This document shows positions 25,988 through 35,559 of a stretch of DNA of 41,701 nucleotides, one piece after another (within the stretch, counting starts at the first letter, position 1; each line of letters opens with the position of its first letter). The notes beneath the pieces were generated by a model. The model did not search any database, was not told the origin of the DNA, and saw nothing but the letters and a program-made list of their open reading frames with translations. The stretch spans positions 1-41,701 of the forward strand of contig JAOPYI010000302.1 of the NCBI GenBank assembly GCA_025964675.1. The letters run 5' to 3'. A program made the translations under genes and the position numbers. Source of the stretch: Sphaerisporangium sp. (GTDB lineage: Bacteria > Actinomycetota > Actinomycetes > Streptosporangiales > Streptosporangiaceae).

Positions 25988-27415
25988 ATGACGTGGTGGC
26001 ATGGTGAACCGGAGGCGGCGGTCGCGTGGCCCGCCGTGCCGATGCCCCGTGCGCCTGAGCCGCACTTCCACGGCGACCCCAGCGAGGCCGACCTTCTGAG
26101 CGCCGCCCAGGCAGGCGACTCTGGGGCCGCTCACCGGCTCGGCCGCCTGTACGCCCAGCGCGGCGACCGGTCGGCGGCACGCCACTGGTGGGAGCGGGCC
26201 GCGGGAGCCGGGAACATCGACAGCGCCTACAACCTCGGCATCTGGCACGAGAAACACGGCAGCCTCGACGAGGCGATCACGTGGTACGAGCTCGCCGCCG
26301 GAGCCGCGGACGCCGAGGCCGCCGTCAACCTGGCCACCCTGCTCCTGGAGCAGCGCGGGGACGTCCGTGGCGCGCGCCACTGGTTCGAGATCGCCGCGGG
26401 CGCCGGTTCGCGTCCGGCGGCGCGCCGTCTGGCCCTGCTCTGCGAGGACGTCGGCGACGGCTTGGCCGCCCGCGACTGGCACCATCGCGCCGCCTCGGCC
26501 GGCGACCTCGCCTCCGCCCACGATCTGGCCTTCCTCAGCTACGCCTCAGGCGACGAGGGGCAGGCCCAGGGCTGGTGGGAGTACGCCGCCCAGGGCGGGC
26601 ACGCCGACGCGGCGTACTACCTCGGGAGGCTGCTGCACGCCGACCGGGACCCAGAGGGGGCGGAGGCGCTGTACCGCCTGGCCGCCAAGGTCGACCACCC
26701 GGCGGCGGCCTCGCAGCTCGGCAGGCTGGCCCTGGCACGGCGCGACCTGCGTACGGCCCGCGCCTGGTTCGAGCGCGCCGCCCACTTCGGCAGGGTGGAG
26801 GACCAGCGCATGGCCGGGTTCGTCTGCGTCGAGCTGGAGGACCCACGCGCGGCCAGCCACTGGTTCGGCCGCGCGGCGGCGAGCGGGGACCCGGAGTCGG
26901 CCTACAACTTCGGCCTGCTCCTCATCGCCGAGCACAACGACCTGCGGGGCGGGGAGCACTGGTTCCGCCAGGCCGCCATGTACGGGCACCACGGGGCGGC
27001 GATGGAGCTGAGCACGCTGCGGTCGGTCATCGGCAGCCAGACGGCCGACGCCGCGCAGGGAACGCCCGACCACGCGGCCCCCGCATGGGACCGCCCGGTG
27101 GAGCCCGAGCTGGTGGCCCGTGCCGAGCTGGCCGTCGCGGCGGCGGGCAGGAGAGGCGGCACCATGCTCCGCCTGGCCGACCTCACCGAGATCCTCGGCA
27201 CGTGGGACCTGCTCACCCGGCGGCTCAGGGAACCCATCGACGTCGTCGCCTGGCTGACCGAGAAGAGCGGCCTGCACGCGGGCGCCGTCGAGCACCTCAG
27301 CTCCGTGCGGATGACCCTGTTGAGGCCCGGCACCGCCCCCTGGCCGACACCGGCCGAGGTCGAGCACGTCCTCGCCACCTCACGGCAGCTACGCAAGCGC
27401 CTCGGCCTGACATGA
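25988..27415 (+). CDS. Sel1/TPR-like repeat protein
   Basis: This 475-aa soluble protein has nine ~31-33-residue Sel1-like repeats between about residues 43 and 335. Each follows AAxxLGxLxxxxGDxxxAxxWxxxAAxxG, for example RLGRLYAQRGDRSAARHWWE and NLGIWHEKHGSLDEAITWYE. Such repeats make alpha-helical scaffolds for protein partners. The C-terminal ~100 residues (LRLADLTEILGTWDLLTRRL, then VEHVLATSRQLRKRLGLT) form a separate helical domain I do not recognise. There is no signal peptide. ATG 25988 has no Shine-Dalgarno (preceded by GTCCCCC), so a leaderless transcript is possible. Partner and function unknown. It converges on ald with a 52-bp gap. Confidence 0.85.
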   Translation: MTWWHGEPEAAVAWPAVPMPRAPEPHFHGDPSEADLLSAAQAGDSGAAHRLGRLYAQRGDRSAARHWWERAAGAGNIDSAYNLGIWHEKHGSLDEAITWYELAAGAADAEAAVNLATLLLEQRGDVRGARHWFEIAAGAGSRPAARRLALLCEDVGDGLAARDWHHRAASAGDLASAHDLAFLSYASGDEGQAQGWWEYAAQGGHADAAYYLGRLLHADRDPEGAEALYRLAAKVDHPAAASQLGRLALARRDLRTARAWFERAAHFGRVEDQRMAGFVCVELEDPRAASHWFGRAAASGDPESAYNFGLLLIAEHNDLRGGEHWFRQAAMYGHHGAAMELSTLRSVIGSQTADAAQGTPDHAAPAWDRPVEPELVARAELAVAAAGRRGGTMLRLADLTEILGTWDLLTRRLREPIDVVAWLTEKSGLHAGAVEHLSSVRMTLLRPGTAPWPTPAEVEHVLATSRQLRKRLGLT

Positions 27416-27467
27416 AGGCTTTGAATGCTCTTCTGAAGGCCGAGGGGCGTCGCGAGTGGTTCGCCGG

Positions 27468-28580
27468 TCAGCCGAGCAGGTCGGCGACCCGTACGAACGG
27501 CAGGCCGTGGGCGTCCGCGACCTGCTCGTACGTGAGCCGGCCGTCGTGGGTGTTCAGGCCGAGCGCGAGCGGGGCGTCGCCGCGCAGCGCCTCCTGCCAG
27601 CCCAGGTTGGCGAGCTTGACCGCGTAGGGCAGCGTCGCGTTGGTCAGCGCGAAGGTCGAGGTGTTGGCCACCGACCCCGGCATGTTGGCCACGCAGTAGA
27701 ACACCGAGTTGTGCACCTTGTACGTCGGGTCGGCGTGCGTGGTCGGGTGGGAGTCCTCGAAGCAGCCGCCTTGGTCGATGGCGATGTCGACCAGGACCGA
27801 GCCGGGCTTCATACGTGAGACCAGCTCGTTGGACACCAGGGTCGGAGCCTTGGCGCCCGGGATGAGGACGGCGCCGATGACCAGGTCGGCCTCCACGACG
27901 GCCTGCTCGATGGCGTACCGCGTGGAGACGATCGTCTTGAGACGGCCCTGGTAGATGGCGTCGATCTGGCGGAGCCTGTCGATGTTGACGTCGAGGATCG
28001 TGACGTCGGCGCCCATGCCCACGGCGATCTGCGCGGCGTTCAGCCCGGAGACGCCGCCGCCGATGACGACGATCTTGGCAGGGGCGACGCCGGGAACGCC
28101 GCCCGGCAGCACGCCGCGGCCCCCGTTGAAGCGCATCAGGTTGTACGCGCCCACCTGCGGCGCCAGCCGGCCGGCCACCTCGGACATCGGCGCCAGCAGG
28201 GGCAGGGAGTTGCCGACCTGCACGGTCTCGTACGCGATGGCCGTGACCTTGCGGTCGAGGAGCGCGTCAGTGCACTCGCGGGACGCGGCCAGGTGCAGGT
28301 AGGTGAACAGGACCTGCCCCTCGCGCATCCGGTCGTACTCCCCGGCGATGGGCTCCTTGACCTTGAGGATCAGGTCGGCCTCACCCCACACCCCGTCCGC
28401 GTTGTCGACGATCTTCGCACCGGCGAAGAGGTAGTCCTCGTCGGGGATCTGCGAGCCGAGGCCCGCGTCCCGCTGGACGTAGACGTCATGGCCGTGGCGG
28501 ACGAGCTCGTGGACGCCCGCCGGGGTGGCGGCGACGCGGTACTCATGGTTCTTGACCTCGGCTGGCACGCCGATCTTCAT
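27468..28580 (-). CDS. ald: Alanine dehydrogenase
   Basis: At 370 aa the enzyme is of normal length for Ald, which interconverts L-alanine with pyruvate, ammonia and NADH. Key residues sit at the classical positions: K75 (ILKVKEP) and H96 (TYLHLAAS), with [14 protein letters not shown], the Rossmann [24 protein letters not shown], and the catalytic Asp in VDIAIDQGG. The C-terminal end [15 protein letters not shown] is typical. AAAGGA precedes ATG 28580. The gene lies 74 bp downstream of a class III transaminase on the same strand; Ald would regenerate the pyruvate that such transaminases consume. Confidence 0.97.
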   Translation of the reverse strand: MKIGVPAEVKNHEYRVAATPAGVHELVRHGHDVYVQRDAGLGSQIPDEDYLFAGAKIVDNADGVWGEADLILKVKEPIAGEYDRMREGQVLFTYLHLAASRECTDALLDRKVTAIAYETVQVGNSLPLLAPMSEVAGRLAPQVGAYNLMRFNGGRGVLPGGVPGVAPAKIVVIGGGVSGLNAAQIAVGMGADVTILDVNIDRLRQIDAIYQGRLKTIVSTRYAIEQAVVEADLVIGAVLIPGAKAPTLVSNELVSRMKPGSVLVDIAIDQGGCFEDSHPTTHADPTYKVHNSVFYCVANMPGSVANTSTFALTNATLPYAVKLANLGWQEALRGDAPLALGLNTHDGRLTYEQVADAHGLPFVRVADLLG

Positions 28581-28654
28581 CGCGGAATCCTTTCACTATG
28601 GCTCGAGTGATGGTATGCGGACGCGACGCGTACCAGCACAAACGCGGCAAAACG

Positions 28655-30046
28655 CTACAGACGGGCCCATGCTTCGGTGAGCACGGTACGGAGGATCGAC
28701 TCGATCTGGTCGAACTCCTCGGGGCCGCAGATGAGCGGCGGCGCCAGCTGCACGACCGGGTCGCCTCGGTCGTCGGCACGGCAGTAGAGACCCGACTCGT
28801 ACAGCGCCTTGGACAGGAAGCCGCGCAGCAGCCGCTCGGACTCCTCGTCGTTGAAGGTCTCCTTGGTCGCCTTGTCCTTGACCAGCTCGAGCCCGTAGAA
28901 GTAGCCGGAACCGCGCACGTCGCCGACGATCGGCAGGTCGAGCAGCTTCTCGAGCGTGGCCCGGAAGACGGGCTCGTTCTTCTGCACGTGGCCGAGGATG
29001 TCCTCGCGCTCGAACAGGTCGAGGTTGGCGAGCGCGACGGCCGAGGAGACCGGGTGCCCGCCGAAGGTATAGCCGTGGGCGAAGGAGTTGGTGCCCTTGC
29101 TGAACGGCTCGAACAGCCGCTCGGAGGCGATCATGGCCCCGATCGGCGAGTAACCGCTGGTCAGGCCCTTGGCGCACGTGATGATGTCGGGGACGTAGTC
29201 GAACTTCTGGCCGCCGAACATCGTGCCGAGCCGGCCGAAGGCGCAGATGACCTCGTCCGACACGAGCAGCACGTCGTACTGGTCGCAGATCTCGCGCAGG
29301 CGCTGGAAGTACCCGGGGGGCGGCGGGAAACAGCCGCCGGCGTTCTGCACGGGCTCCACGAAGACGGCCGCGACGCTGTCGGGGCCCTCCATCTCGATGG
29401 CCTTGCCGACCTGGTCGGCGGCCCACCGGCCGAACTGCTCGGGCGTCAGGCCCGGGAAGCCGGTGATCTCGTCGGCGCGGTAGTAGTTGGTGTTGGGCAC
29501 GCGTATCGAGCCCGGCACAAGCGGCTCGAACGGCTCCTTCAACACCGGGATGCCGGTGATCGACAGGGCGCCCTGCGGGGTGCCGTGGTAGGCGACGGCG
29601 CGGCTGATGACCTTGTGCTTGCCCGGCTTACCGGTGACCTTGAAGAACTGCTTGGCCAGCTTCCAGGCGGACTCGACGGCCTCGCCGCCGCCGGTGGTGA
29701 AGAACACACGGTTCAGGTCGCCGGGGGTCAGCTCCGCGAGCCGCTGGGCCAGCTCGGCGGCCTTCGGGTGGGCGTACGACCACAGGGGGAAGAAGGCCAG
29801 CTCCTGTGCCTGCTTCGCGGCGGCCTCGGCGAGCTCGGCCCGCCCGTGGCCCATCTGCACGACGAACAGCCCGGAAAGTCCGTCCAGGTAGCGCTTGCCG
29901 TGGATGTCATAGATATGGGCACCGTCGCCCCGCACGATCGTCGGCACCTCGCCGGCGTCATAGGAGCTGTGCCGGGTGAAGTGCATCCACAGGTTGTCCT
30001 GCGCTGCCTTCAGGACGGCGGCCGTGTCGGTCTCAGGTCGCGGCAT
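28655..30046 (-). CDS. Class III PLP aminotransferase (omega-transaminase type)
   Basis: This 463-aa fold-type I PLP enzyme has the pattern of aspartate-aminotransferase-family class III proteins. The cofactor Lys is K293 (TCAKGLTSGYSP), the pyridine-N Asp is D264 (LVSDEVICAFGR), and FFTTGGGEAVESAWKLAKQF binds phosphate. MHFTRHSSYD near the N-terminus and VFVEPVQNAGGCFPPPPGY are typical of the pyruvate-dependent omega-amino acid, polyamine or beta-alanine transaminases. The amino donor cannot be fixed from sequence. GAGGAAG precedes ATG 30046. It is upstream of ald and divergent from an M20 peptidase; pairing with ald suggests alanine is the by-product recycled to pyruvate. Confidence 0.92.
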   Translation of the reverse strand: MPRPETDTAAVLKAAQDNLWMHFTRHSSYDAGEVPTIVRGDGAHIYDIHGKRYLDGLSGLFVVQMGHGRAELAEAAAKQAQELAFFPLWSYAHPKAAELAQRLAELTPGDLNRVFFTTGGGEAVESAWKLAKQFFKVTGKPGKHKVISRAVAYHGTPQGALSITGIPVLKEPFEPLVPGSIRVPNTNYYRADEITGFPGLTPEQFGRWAADQVGKAIEMEGPDSVAAVFVEPVQNAGGCFPPPPGYFQRLREICDQYDVLLVSDEVICAFGRLGTMFGGQKFDYVPDIITCAKGLTSGYSPIGAMIASERLFEPFSKGTNSFAHGYTFGGHPVSSAVALANLDLFEREDILGHVQKNEPVFRATLEKLLDLPIVGDVRGSGYFYGLELVKDKATKETFNDEESERLLRGFLSKALYESGLYCRADDRGDPVVQLAPPLICGPEEFDQIESILRTVLTEAWARL

Positions 30047-30324
30047 GGCTATCTTCCTCAGTGATCTCGACTGCCCTCAGTGTGCACGTTCCACACGGAT
30101 GATTACAACTGGTTGCGCGGCGACACTATGCAAGAACTTCGGATTCCGCGATATCGGTCTGTAACTACAACGAAATCCGTTTGAGAGTGTTGAGGTTCCC
30201 ACGCCGGCCGGGAGGCCCGGAACCACAGGGGCCGGCGGCACTCGCCGTCAGTGGCGCAGTCCACACCACGTCTGTGATGCAATGTGTCGAATCAGAACAG
30301 AGACGATGCGGGGAACAGATAGTC

Positions 30325-31665
30325 GTGACTCCTGAGCAGATCGAGAGCGCCGTCGCAGCCGAGATGCCGAGGGCGGTGGAGCAGCTGATGCGGCTCGTCG
30401 CCATCCCGTCGGTCGCCTTCCCCGGCCACCCGGAGGAGCCGGTGCGCGCCGCCGCGGCGATGACCGAGGAGCTCTTGCGGGGTGTGGGCCTGCCGCACGT
30501 CCGGCAGATCCCGGTCGAGGGCAGCTTCCCCGCCGTGTACGGCGAGGCGCCCGCCCCTCCCGGAGCGCCCACAGTGCTCCTGTACGCGCACTACGACGTG
30601 CAGCCCGCCGGCGACCCCGCACTCTGGCGGACTCCCCCGTTCGAGCCGACCCTGATCGACGGGCAGCTCTACGGCCGGGGCGCCGCGGACGACAAGTCGG
30701 GCATCTTCGCCCACATCCTGGCACTGCGCTCCTTCCAGGGCCGCTTCCCCGTGGGGATCAAGGTCGTCTTCGAGGGCCAGGAGGAGTACGCGGGCGAGCG
30801 CCTGGAGGCGTTCGTCGAGAAGAACCCCGACCTGTTCCGCGCGGACGCCATCGTCGTCGCCGACACCGGCAACCCCAGCGTGGGCGACGCGGCCGTGACG
30901 ACGTCCCTGCGGGGCCTCGCCGCGTTCACCGTCGAAGTCCGCTCCCTGAAGGAGTCGCTGCACAGCGGCTCCTTCGGCGGCGCCGCCCCGGACGCCCTCG
31001 GGGCGCTGATCCGCATTTTGGCCTCGCTGCACGACGACAACGGCGACATCCGGGTGCCCGGTCTGCCGCGCGGGATCTTCCTCGGCGGCGGCCCCTCCGA
31101 GGAGGAGTTCCGCGCGACGGCCGGGGTGCTCGACGGGGTGTCGCTGGTCGGCTCGGGCTCGCTGGCCGACCGCCTCTGGGCCTCCTACGCGATCACGGTC
31201 ACCGGCCTCGACGTGCCGACGGTCCAGGGTGCCATCAATGCCGTCCAATCGGTGGCGCGGGCCCGCGTGACCGTCCGGGTGCCCCCGGGGGGCGACCCGG
31301 CCACGGCCGCCGACGACGTGGTGGACCACCTGCGCCGGGCCGCGCCGTGGGGCGTCGAGGTGTCCGTGACCGACCAGGTCCTCGGCTCCGGCTACCTCGC
31401 CGACACGGGTGGCCGCGCCAGGGCCGCGCTGAACCGCGCCATGGAGCGCGCCTTCGGCCGGGCGCCGCGTGACATCGGCGCGGGCGGCTCCATCCCGCTG
31501 GTCGCGACGCTGATCAAGCAGTTCCCCGCGGCCGAGATCCTGCTGTTCGGCGCCGAGGACGACGGCGCCTCGATCCACGCGCCGAACGAGCGGCTCGTCC
31601 TGGACGAGCTTTACCGCGTGGCGACCGCCGAAGCCCTCTTCTTGGCAGACTTCGGCAACCTCTAA
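30325..31665 (+). CDS. M20-family dipeptidase/peptidase
   Basis: This 446-aa di-zinc peptidase is of the carnosinase/dipeptidase branch. Metal and catalytic residues are visible: H89 (YAHYDVQPAGD), D122 (GRGAADDKSG), catalytic E153 and ligand E154 (GQEEYAG), D180 (VVADTGNP) and a late His in ASIHAPNE. The lid domain lies between about 200 and 320 (SLHSGSFGGAAPDAL). It should act on small peptides or N-acyl amino acids in the cytoplasm. I start at GTG 30325, just before the first conserved helix, with GGGGAAC upstream; the frame is open to 30181 without homology. It is divergent from the transaminase (278-bp gap). Confidence 0.92.
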   Translation: MTPEQIESAVAAEMPRAVEQLMRLVAIPSVAFPGHPEEPVRAAAAMTEELLRGVGLPHVRQIPVEGSFPAVYGEAPAPPGAPTVLLYAHYDVQPAGDPALWRTPPFEPTLIDGQLYGRGAADDKSGIFAHILALRSFQGRFPVGIKVVFEGQEEYAGERLEAFVEKNPDLFRADAIVVADTGNPSVGDAAVTTSLRGLAAFTVEVRSLKESLHSGSFGGAAPDALGALIRILASLHDDNGDIRVPGLPRGIFLGGGPSEEEFRATAGVLDGVSLVGSGSLADRLWASYAITVTGLDVPTVQGAINAVQSVARARVTVRVPPGGDPATAADDVVDHLRRAAPWGVEVSVTDQVLGSGYLADTGGRARAALNRAMERAFGRAPRDIGAGGSIPLVATLIKQFPAAEILLFGAEDDGASIHAPNERLVLDELYRVATAEALFLADFGNL

Positions 31666-31744
31666 CCGGCACAAGGCTCCGGACCGGCCGGGTTCCTGCT
31701 GTCCCAGCCGGACACCGGGTACGGCCCGAACGCCGGGTGGCATG

Positions 31745-32710
31745 TCAGAACGTCAATCCCAGGAGGCGCTGGAGTTCGGCGGGGGAGGCGTTCGCGCCGC
31801 TGCAGACGACGCCGACCTTGCGTCCGGCGAACTCCGCCTTCCTGGTGATCAGAGCGGCCAGGGCGGCGGCGCCCGCCAGCTCGCTGAGCGTGTGCGCCTC
31901 CGTGAGGAGGAGCCGCTGGGCGAGACGCAGATCGTCGTCGGTGACGAGCGTGAAACCGTCCAGGCGCCGCATGATGGACTGGGTCAGCGCGAACGCCGAG
32001 CCCGTGGCGAGCCCGTCCGCCACCGTTCTCACCGGCCGCCTGACCGGCTCGCCGGCCTGCCACGAGTCGTGAGCGGCCGGAGCCAGTGACGACTGCACGG
32101 CGATCACCCGGCACCGTGGCGCGATGGCGCCGGCGACCAGGCACGCGGCCGCCGCGCCCGTGCCCGACCCCACCGGGACGAAGATCGCGTCGAGGTCCGG
32201 CCGCCGGGTCAGCATCTCCAGGAAGAGCGTGCCGACCCCGGCGATCAGGCCGGGCTCGTCGGCGGGGCTGACCAGGCGGTTCCCCCGGTCCACGGCGAGC
32301 GTGGCCGCGTACTCGCCCGCCTCGACCATCGTGGCCCCCTTGATCTCCACGGTGGCGCCGAGTGCCTCGACCGCCGCGACCTTGGCCGGGTTCGGATTCT
32401 CGGGCATCACGATCGTGCAGGGCGCGCCGAAGATGCGGGCGGCGTACGCGATCGACTGGGCGTGGTTGCCCGTGGAGTAGGTCAGCACGCCCGCCGCCCT
32501 CTGGTCCTCGGGCATGCGGGCGAGCAGGTTGATGCCTCCGCGTACCTTGAACGCGCCGGTGGGCTGGGCGTTCTCGTGCTTGACCAGCGTTTCGGTCCCC
32601 AGCCGCTCGTCTAGCACTGGATAGGACCACATGGGGGTCTCCGGCAGGTGCGGAGCGATCATCCGGGCGGCGTCGAGAACGTCGGTGATGGAAGGCGATG
32701 TCGTATGCAC
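31745..32710 (-). CDS. Threonine dehydratase-like PLP enzyme (fold type II)
   Basis: This 321-aa protein matches serine/threonine dehydratases and related racemases. The Schiff-base Lys is K55 (NAQPTGAFKVRGG), the substrate loop is STGNHAQS, the phosphate-binding segment is VPVGSGTGAAAA, and VVCSGANAS lies near the end. It would deaminate threonine or serine to the keto acid, or racemise a related amino acid; there is no ACT regulatory domain. GTG 32710 begins the conserved VHTTSPSITDVLDAA; GTG 32719 and TTG 32755 are alternatives, none with a strong Shine-Dalgarno. It lies 73 bp downstream of the FadD19-type gene, on the same strand, so it could be the last gene of that transcript. Confidence 0.88.
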   Translation of the reverse strand: MHTTSPSITDVLDAARMIAPHLPETPMWSYPVLDERLGTETLVKHENAQPTGAFKVRGGINLLARMPEDQRAAGVLTYSTGNHAQSIAYAARIFGAPCTIVMPENPNPAKVAAVEALGATVEIKGATMVEAGEYAATLAVDRGNRLVSPADEPGLIAGVGTLFLEMLTRRPDLDAIFVPVGSGTGAAAACLVAGAIAPRCRVIAVQSSLAPAAHDSWQAGEPVRRPVRTVADGLATGSAFALTQSIMRRLDGFTLVTDDDLRLAQRLLLTEAHTLSELAGAAALAALITRKAEFAGRKVGVVCSGANASPAELQRLLGLTF

Positions 32711-32783
32711 GGACCCCACACTCGGGCATCGGCCATCCAATGCCAACTCACGCAAGCGGTCGGCCGGGGTCAGATCGGCCGGG

Positions 32784-34373
32784 TCAGGAGAGCGCGGCCT
32801 GGGCGGTTTCCTTGGCCCAGCGGTAGTCGGCCTTGCCTGCGGGTGAGCGGACCATGCGGTCCACGAACGCGTACGTCCGGGGCACCTTGTATCCCGACAG
32901 CCTTTCCCTGCAGTGGCCGTCGAGGTCCTCGGCCGTCGGCTTGGTGCCCTCCCTCGGCTCGATGACGGCGGCGACCCGGCTCCCCCACCGCTCGTCCGGG
33001 ATCCCGGTCACGACGGCGTCGAACACGGCCGGATGCCCCTTGAGCACGGCCTCGACCTCCTCGGGGAACACCTTCTCGCCGCCGGTGTTGACGCACTGAG
33101 ACCCGCGCCCGAACACCAGGATCGTCCCGTCCTCCTCGATCCTGGCGAGGTCGCCGGTGAGCAGCCAGCGCGTGCCCCCGGCGTCGGTGACGAACGTCCT
33201 GGCCGTCTTGTCCGGGTCGTTGTAGTAGCCGAAGGCGATGTCGCCGGCCTTCGCCACGGTTCCGAGCTCACCGGACCCGGGCTTCACGGGTTCCAGGGCG
33301 TCGTTGAGCACGGCCAGTGTGGAGGTCGCGTTGGGCTGGTACTTCAGGCCGGACTCCGGGGACGAGCCCGCCACGGCCGAGGCGGTGAAACCCGACTCCG
33401 TCGAGCCGAAGCTGTCCGTGATCATCGCGTTCGGCAGCAGTTCCTGGAGCCGCTCCCGTACCGCACCGGTCAGGATCGCCCCGGTCGAGCTCAGGACCAC
33501 CAGCGAGGACAGGTCGTACGCCCCTGCGGCGATCTCGTCCGCGATGGGCCGTGCCATCGCGTCGCCTGTGACGTTGATCGACAGGACCTTCTCGCGCTCG
33601 ATCGTCCGCAGCACCTCGGCCGCGTCGAACCTCCGCGTGTAGACGATCGTCGAGCCCATCCACCACGCGATGAACGTGGCCATCTGCGCGGCTCCGTGCA
33701 TCAGCGGCGCGGCGGACATCATGATGATCGGCGCGGAGCCCCTGGCCGCCTCGATGACCTCACCCGGCCGGCTGCGCGGCTCTCCGTAGGGATTGCCGCC
33801 GCCGAAGGCCATGAACAGGTCCCTGGTGCGCCACATGACACCCTTGGGCATGCCGGTCGTGCCGCCGGTGTAGATGATGTAGACGTCGTCGCCCGACCGC
33901 TCGGGGAAGCCCTCACGCCCGTCCGGCCGCCCGGCGAGCGCCTCGTCGTACGGCACCGCGCCCTGTACGCGCGAGGGGCCGCCAACGGCGACGAAGGCCT
34001 TCAGCTTGGGGCACCGGGGCGCGGTCGCGGCGACCTCGTCGTCGAACTCGGCGTCGAACAGCAGCGCGACGATGTCGGAGTCGGTGTACAGGTAGAACAG
34101 CTCGGATTTGACATACCTGTAGTTCACGTTCACAGGCACCGCCCTGATCTTCAGCGCGGCGAGGATCCCGGCGATGTACTGGACGCCGTTGTAAAGCTGG
34201 ATGCCGACGTGCTGGCCCGGCCGCACGCCCTCGGCGAGCAGGAAGTGCGCGAGGCGGTTGGCGTGCGCCTCCAGCCCGGCGTACGTCATGCGGGTCTCCC
34301 CGCAGATCACCGCCACGCGGTCCCCGATCGCGTCGGCCAGTCCCTCGAACAGATCAGCGTGGTTGAACTCCAT
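32784..34373 (-). CDS. FadD19-type steroid side-chain acyl-CoA ligase
   Basis: This 529-aa AMP-forming ligase has P-loop TGGTTGMPKG (169-178), DSFGSTESG, the hinge GRGSQCVNTGGEKVFPEEVEA and catalytic K514 in SPAGKADYRWAKE. That C-terminal string and INVTGDAMARP/PLMHGAAQMATF strongly recall mycobacterial and rhodococcal FadD19, the ligase that makes CoA esters of C24-branched sterol side chains. The assignment is from memory of that family, not from an alignment. AAGGAGAG precedes ATG 34373. It closes a tight same-strand run: ligase, DUF35, two thiolase-fold proteins, then this ligase 35 bp after the last. Confidence 0.85.
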   Translation of the reverse strand: MEFNHADLFEGLADAIGDRVAVICGETRMTYAGLEAHANRLAHFLLAEGVRPGQHVGIQLYNGVQYIAGILAALKIRAVPVNVNYRYVKSELFYLYTDSDIVALLFDAEFDDEVAATAPRCPKLKAFVAVGGPSRVQGAVPYDEALAGRPDGREGFPERSGDDVYIIYTGGTTGMPKGVMWRTRDLFMAFGGGNPYGEPRSRPGEVIEAARGSAPIIMMSAAPLMHGAAQMATFIAWWMGSTIVYTRRFDAAEVLRTIEREKVLSINVTGDAMARPIADEIAAGAYDLSSLVVLSSTGAILTGAVRERLQELLPNAMITDSFGSTESGFTASAVAGSSPESGLKYQPNATSTLAVLNDALEPVKPGSGELGTVAKAGDIAFGYYNDPDKTARTFVTDAGGTRWLLTGDLARIEEDGTILVFGRGSQCVNTGGEKVFPEEVEAVLKGHPAVFDAVVTGIPDERWGSRVAAVIEPREGTKPTAEDLDGHCRERLSGYKVPRTYAFVDRMVRSPAGKADYRWAKETAQAALS

Positions 34374-34408
34374 CGGGGACTCTCCTTATGCGTCGTGTAC
34401 GAAGGCCC

Positions 34409-35557
34409 TCACGGCTTGTCACTCCCGACGATCCACATGGCGAAGAACTGTGCGCCGCCGCCGTACGCGTGGCCGAGCGCGCGGCGCGCCCCGTCGACCT
34501 GGTGCTCGCCCGCCTGGCCCCTGACCTGAAGGGCGGCCTCGGCGAAGCGGATCAGCCCGGACGCGCCGATGGGGTTGGAGCTGAGGACGCCGCCGGAGGC
34601 GTTCCAGGGGATGTCGCCGTCGAGGGCCGTGGCTCCGGACTCGGTCAGCTTCCAGCCCTCGCCCTCGCCCGCGAAGCCGAGGTTCTCCAGCCACATCGGC
34701 TCGTACCAGGAGAACGGCACATATACCTCGGCTACGTCGATCTCCCTGCGGGGGTCGGTGACACCGGCCTGGCGGTAGACGTCGGCCACGCAGTCCTTGC
34801 CGCCCTGCGGGTTCACCGTGTCGCGGCCCGCCCGGAAGATCGGCTCGGACCGCATGGCGGTGCCGTGGACCCAGGCCGGGGTCCCGGTCACCTTGTTCTC
34901 GGCCGCGAGCACCATGGCGCAGGCGCCGTCCGACGACGGGCAGGTCTCCAGGTAGCGGATCGGCTCCCAGAGCATCGGCGTGGACTCGACCATCGCCCGG
35001 TTGATCCCAGGGATTTTTAGGTGGGCGTACGGGTTCTTGAGTGCGTTCTGCCGATCCTTGACGGCGACGAGCGTGCCGATGTGCTCCGGCGCGCCCGAGC
35101 GTCGCATGTACTCGCGGATGTGGGGCGCGAAGTAACCTCCCGCCCCGACGACGAGCGAGGCGTTGAACGGCAGGTGCGTGGACAGCGCCCACGTCGCGTT
35201 GGACTCCGACTGCTTCTCGAACGCGACCACCAGCACCCGCTCGTGCACGCCGCCCTGGATCAGCGAGGCCCCGACCAGCGCGGTGGAGCCGCCGACGCTG
35301 CCGGCGGTGTGGACTCGCGTCACCGGCTTGCCCGCGCCGCCGAGCGCGTCGGCGAGGTAGGCCTCGGGCATCATGACGCCCTCGAAGAGGTCGGGCGCCT
35401 TGCCGATGACGACCGCGTCGATGTCCTTGAACGTCAGCCCGGCGTCCTCGAGCGCGCGCAGGGCGGCCTCCCGCACCAGCCCGGCGATCGAGACGTCGCG
35501 GCGCCTGGTCTGGTACTTGGTCTGCCCGACCCCGATGACGGCACAGCGGTTGCCCAT
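34409..35557 (-). CDS. Ltp3-like thiolase-fold protein, probable steroid aldolase
   Basis: This 382-aa protein is of the SCP-x/lipid-transfer thiolase-like group (MGNRCAVIGVGQTKYQTRRRD, AALRALEDAGL, GHAYGGGAQFFAM). The segment where thiolases carry the nucleophilic Cys reads VHTAGSVGGSTALVGA, without Cys. That fits retro-aldol lyases of sterol side-chain breakdown rather than CoA-dependent thiolysis. The late His of thiolases is kept (LGHAYGG). ATG 35557 has GGAGG eight bases upstream and lies only two bases after the stop of the next upstream gene. Length and order (DUF35, ~340 aa, ~390 aa) match the Rv3521-Rv3523 run of M. tuberculosis. FadD19, Ltp3 and Ltp4 are known in Rhodococcus for C24-branched sterols. 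Confidence 0.83.
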   Translation of the reverse strand: MGNRCAVIGVGQTKYQTRRRDVSIAGLVREAALRALEDAGLTFKDIDAVVIGKAPDLFEGVMMPEAYLADALGGAGKPVTRVHTAGSVGGSTALVGASLIQGGVHERVLVVAFEKQSESNATWALSTHLPFNASLVVGAGGYFAPHIREYMRRSGAPEHIGTLVAVKDRQNALKNPYAHLKIPGINRAMVESTPMLWEPIRYLETCPSSDGACAMVLAAENKVTGTPAWVHGTAMRSEPIFRAGRDTVNPQGGKDCVADVYRQAGVTDPRREIDVAEVYVPFSWYEPMWLENLGFAGEGEGWKLTESGATALDGDIPWNASGGVLSSNPIGASGLIRFAEAALQVRGQAGEHQVDGARRALGHAYGGGAQFFAMWIVGSDKP

Positions 35558-35559
35558 GG

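Noticed and set aside
30113-30133. Lrp/AsnC-type site TTGC-N13-GCAA in the transaminase/M20 gap
   Set aside because: Four-base arms with long spacing are too likely by chance, and no Lrp gene is adjacent.
31666-31744. Terminator between the convergent M20 and dehydratase genes
   Set aside because: Only short GC-rich self-complementary bits are present; no stem long enough to support a call.
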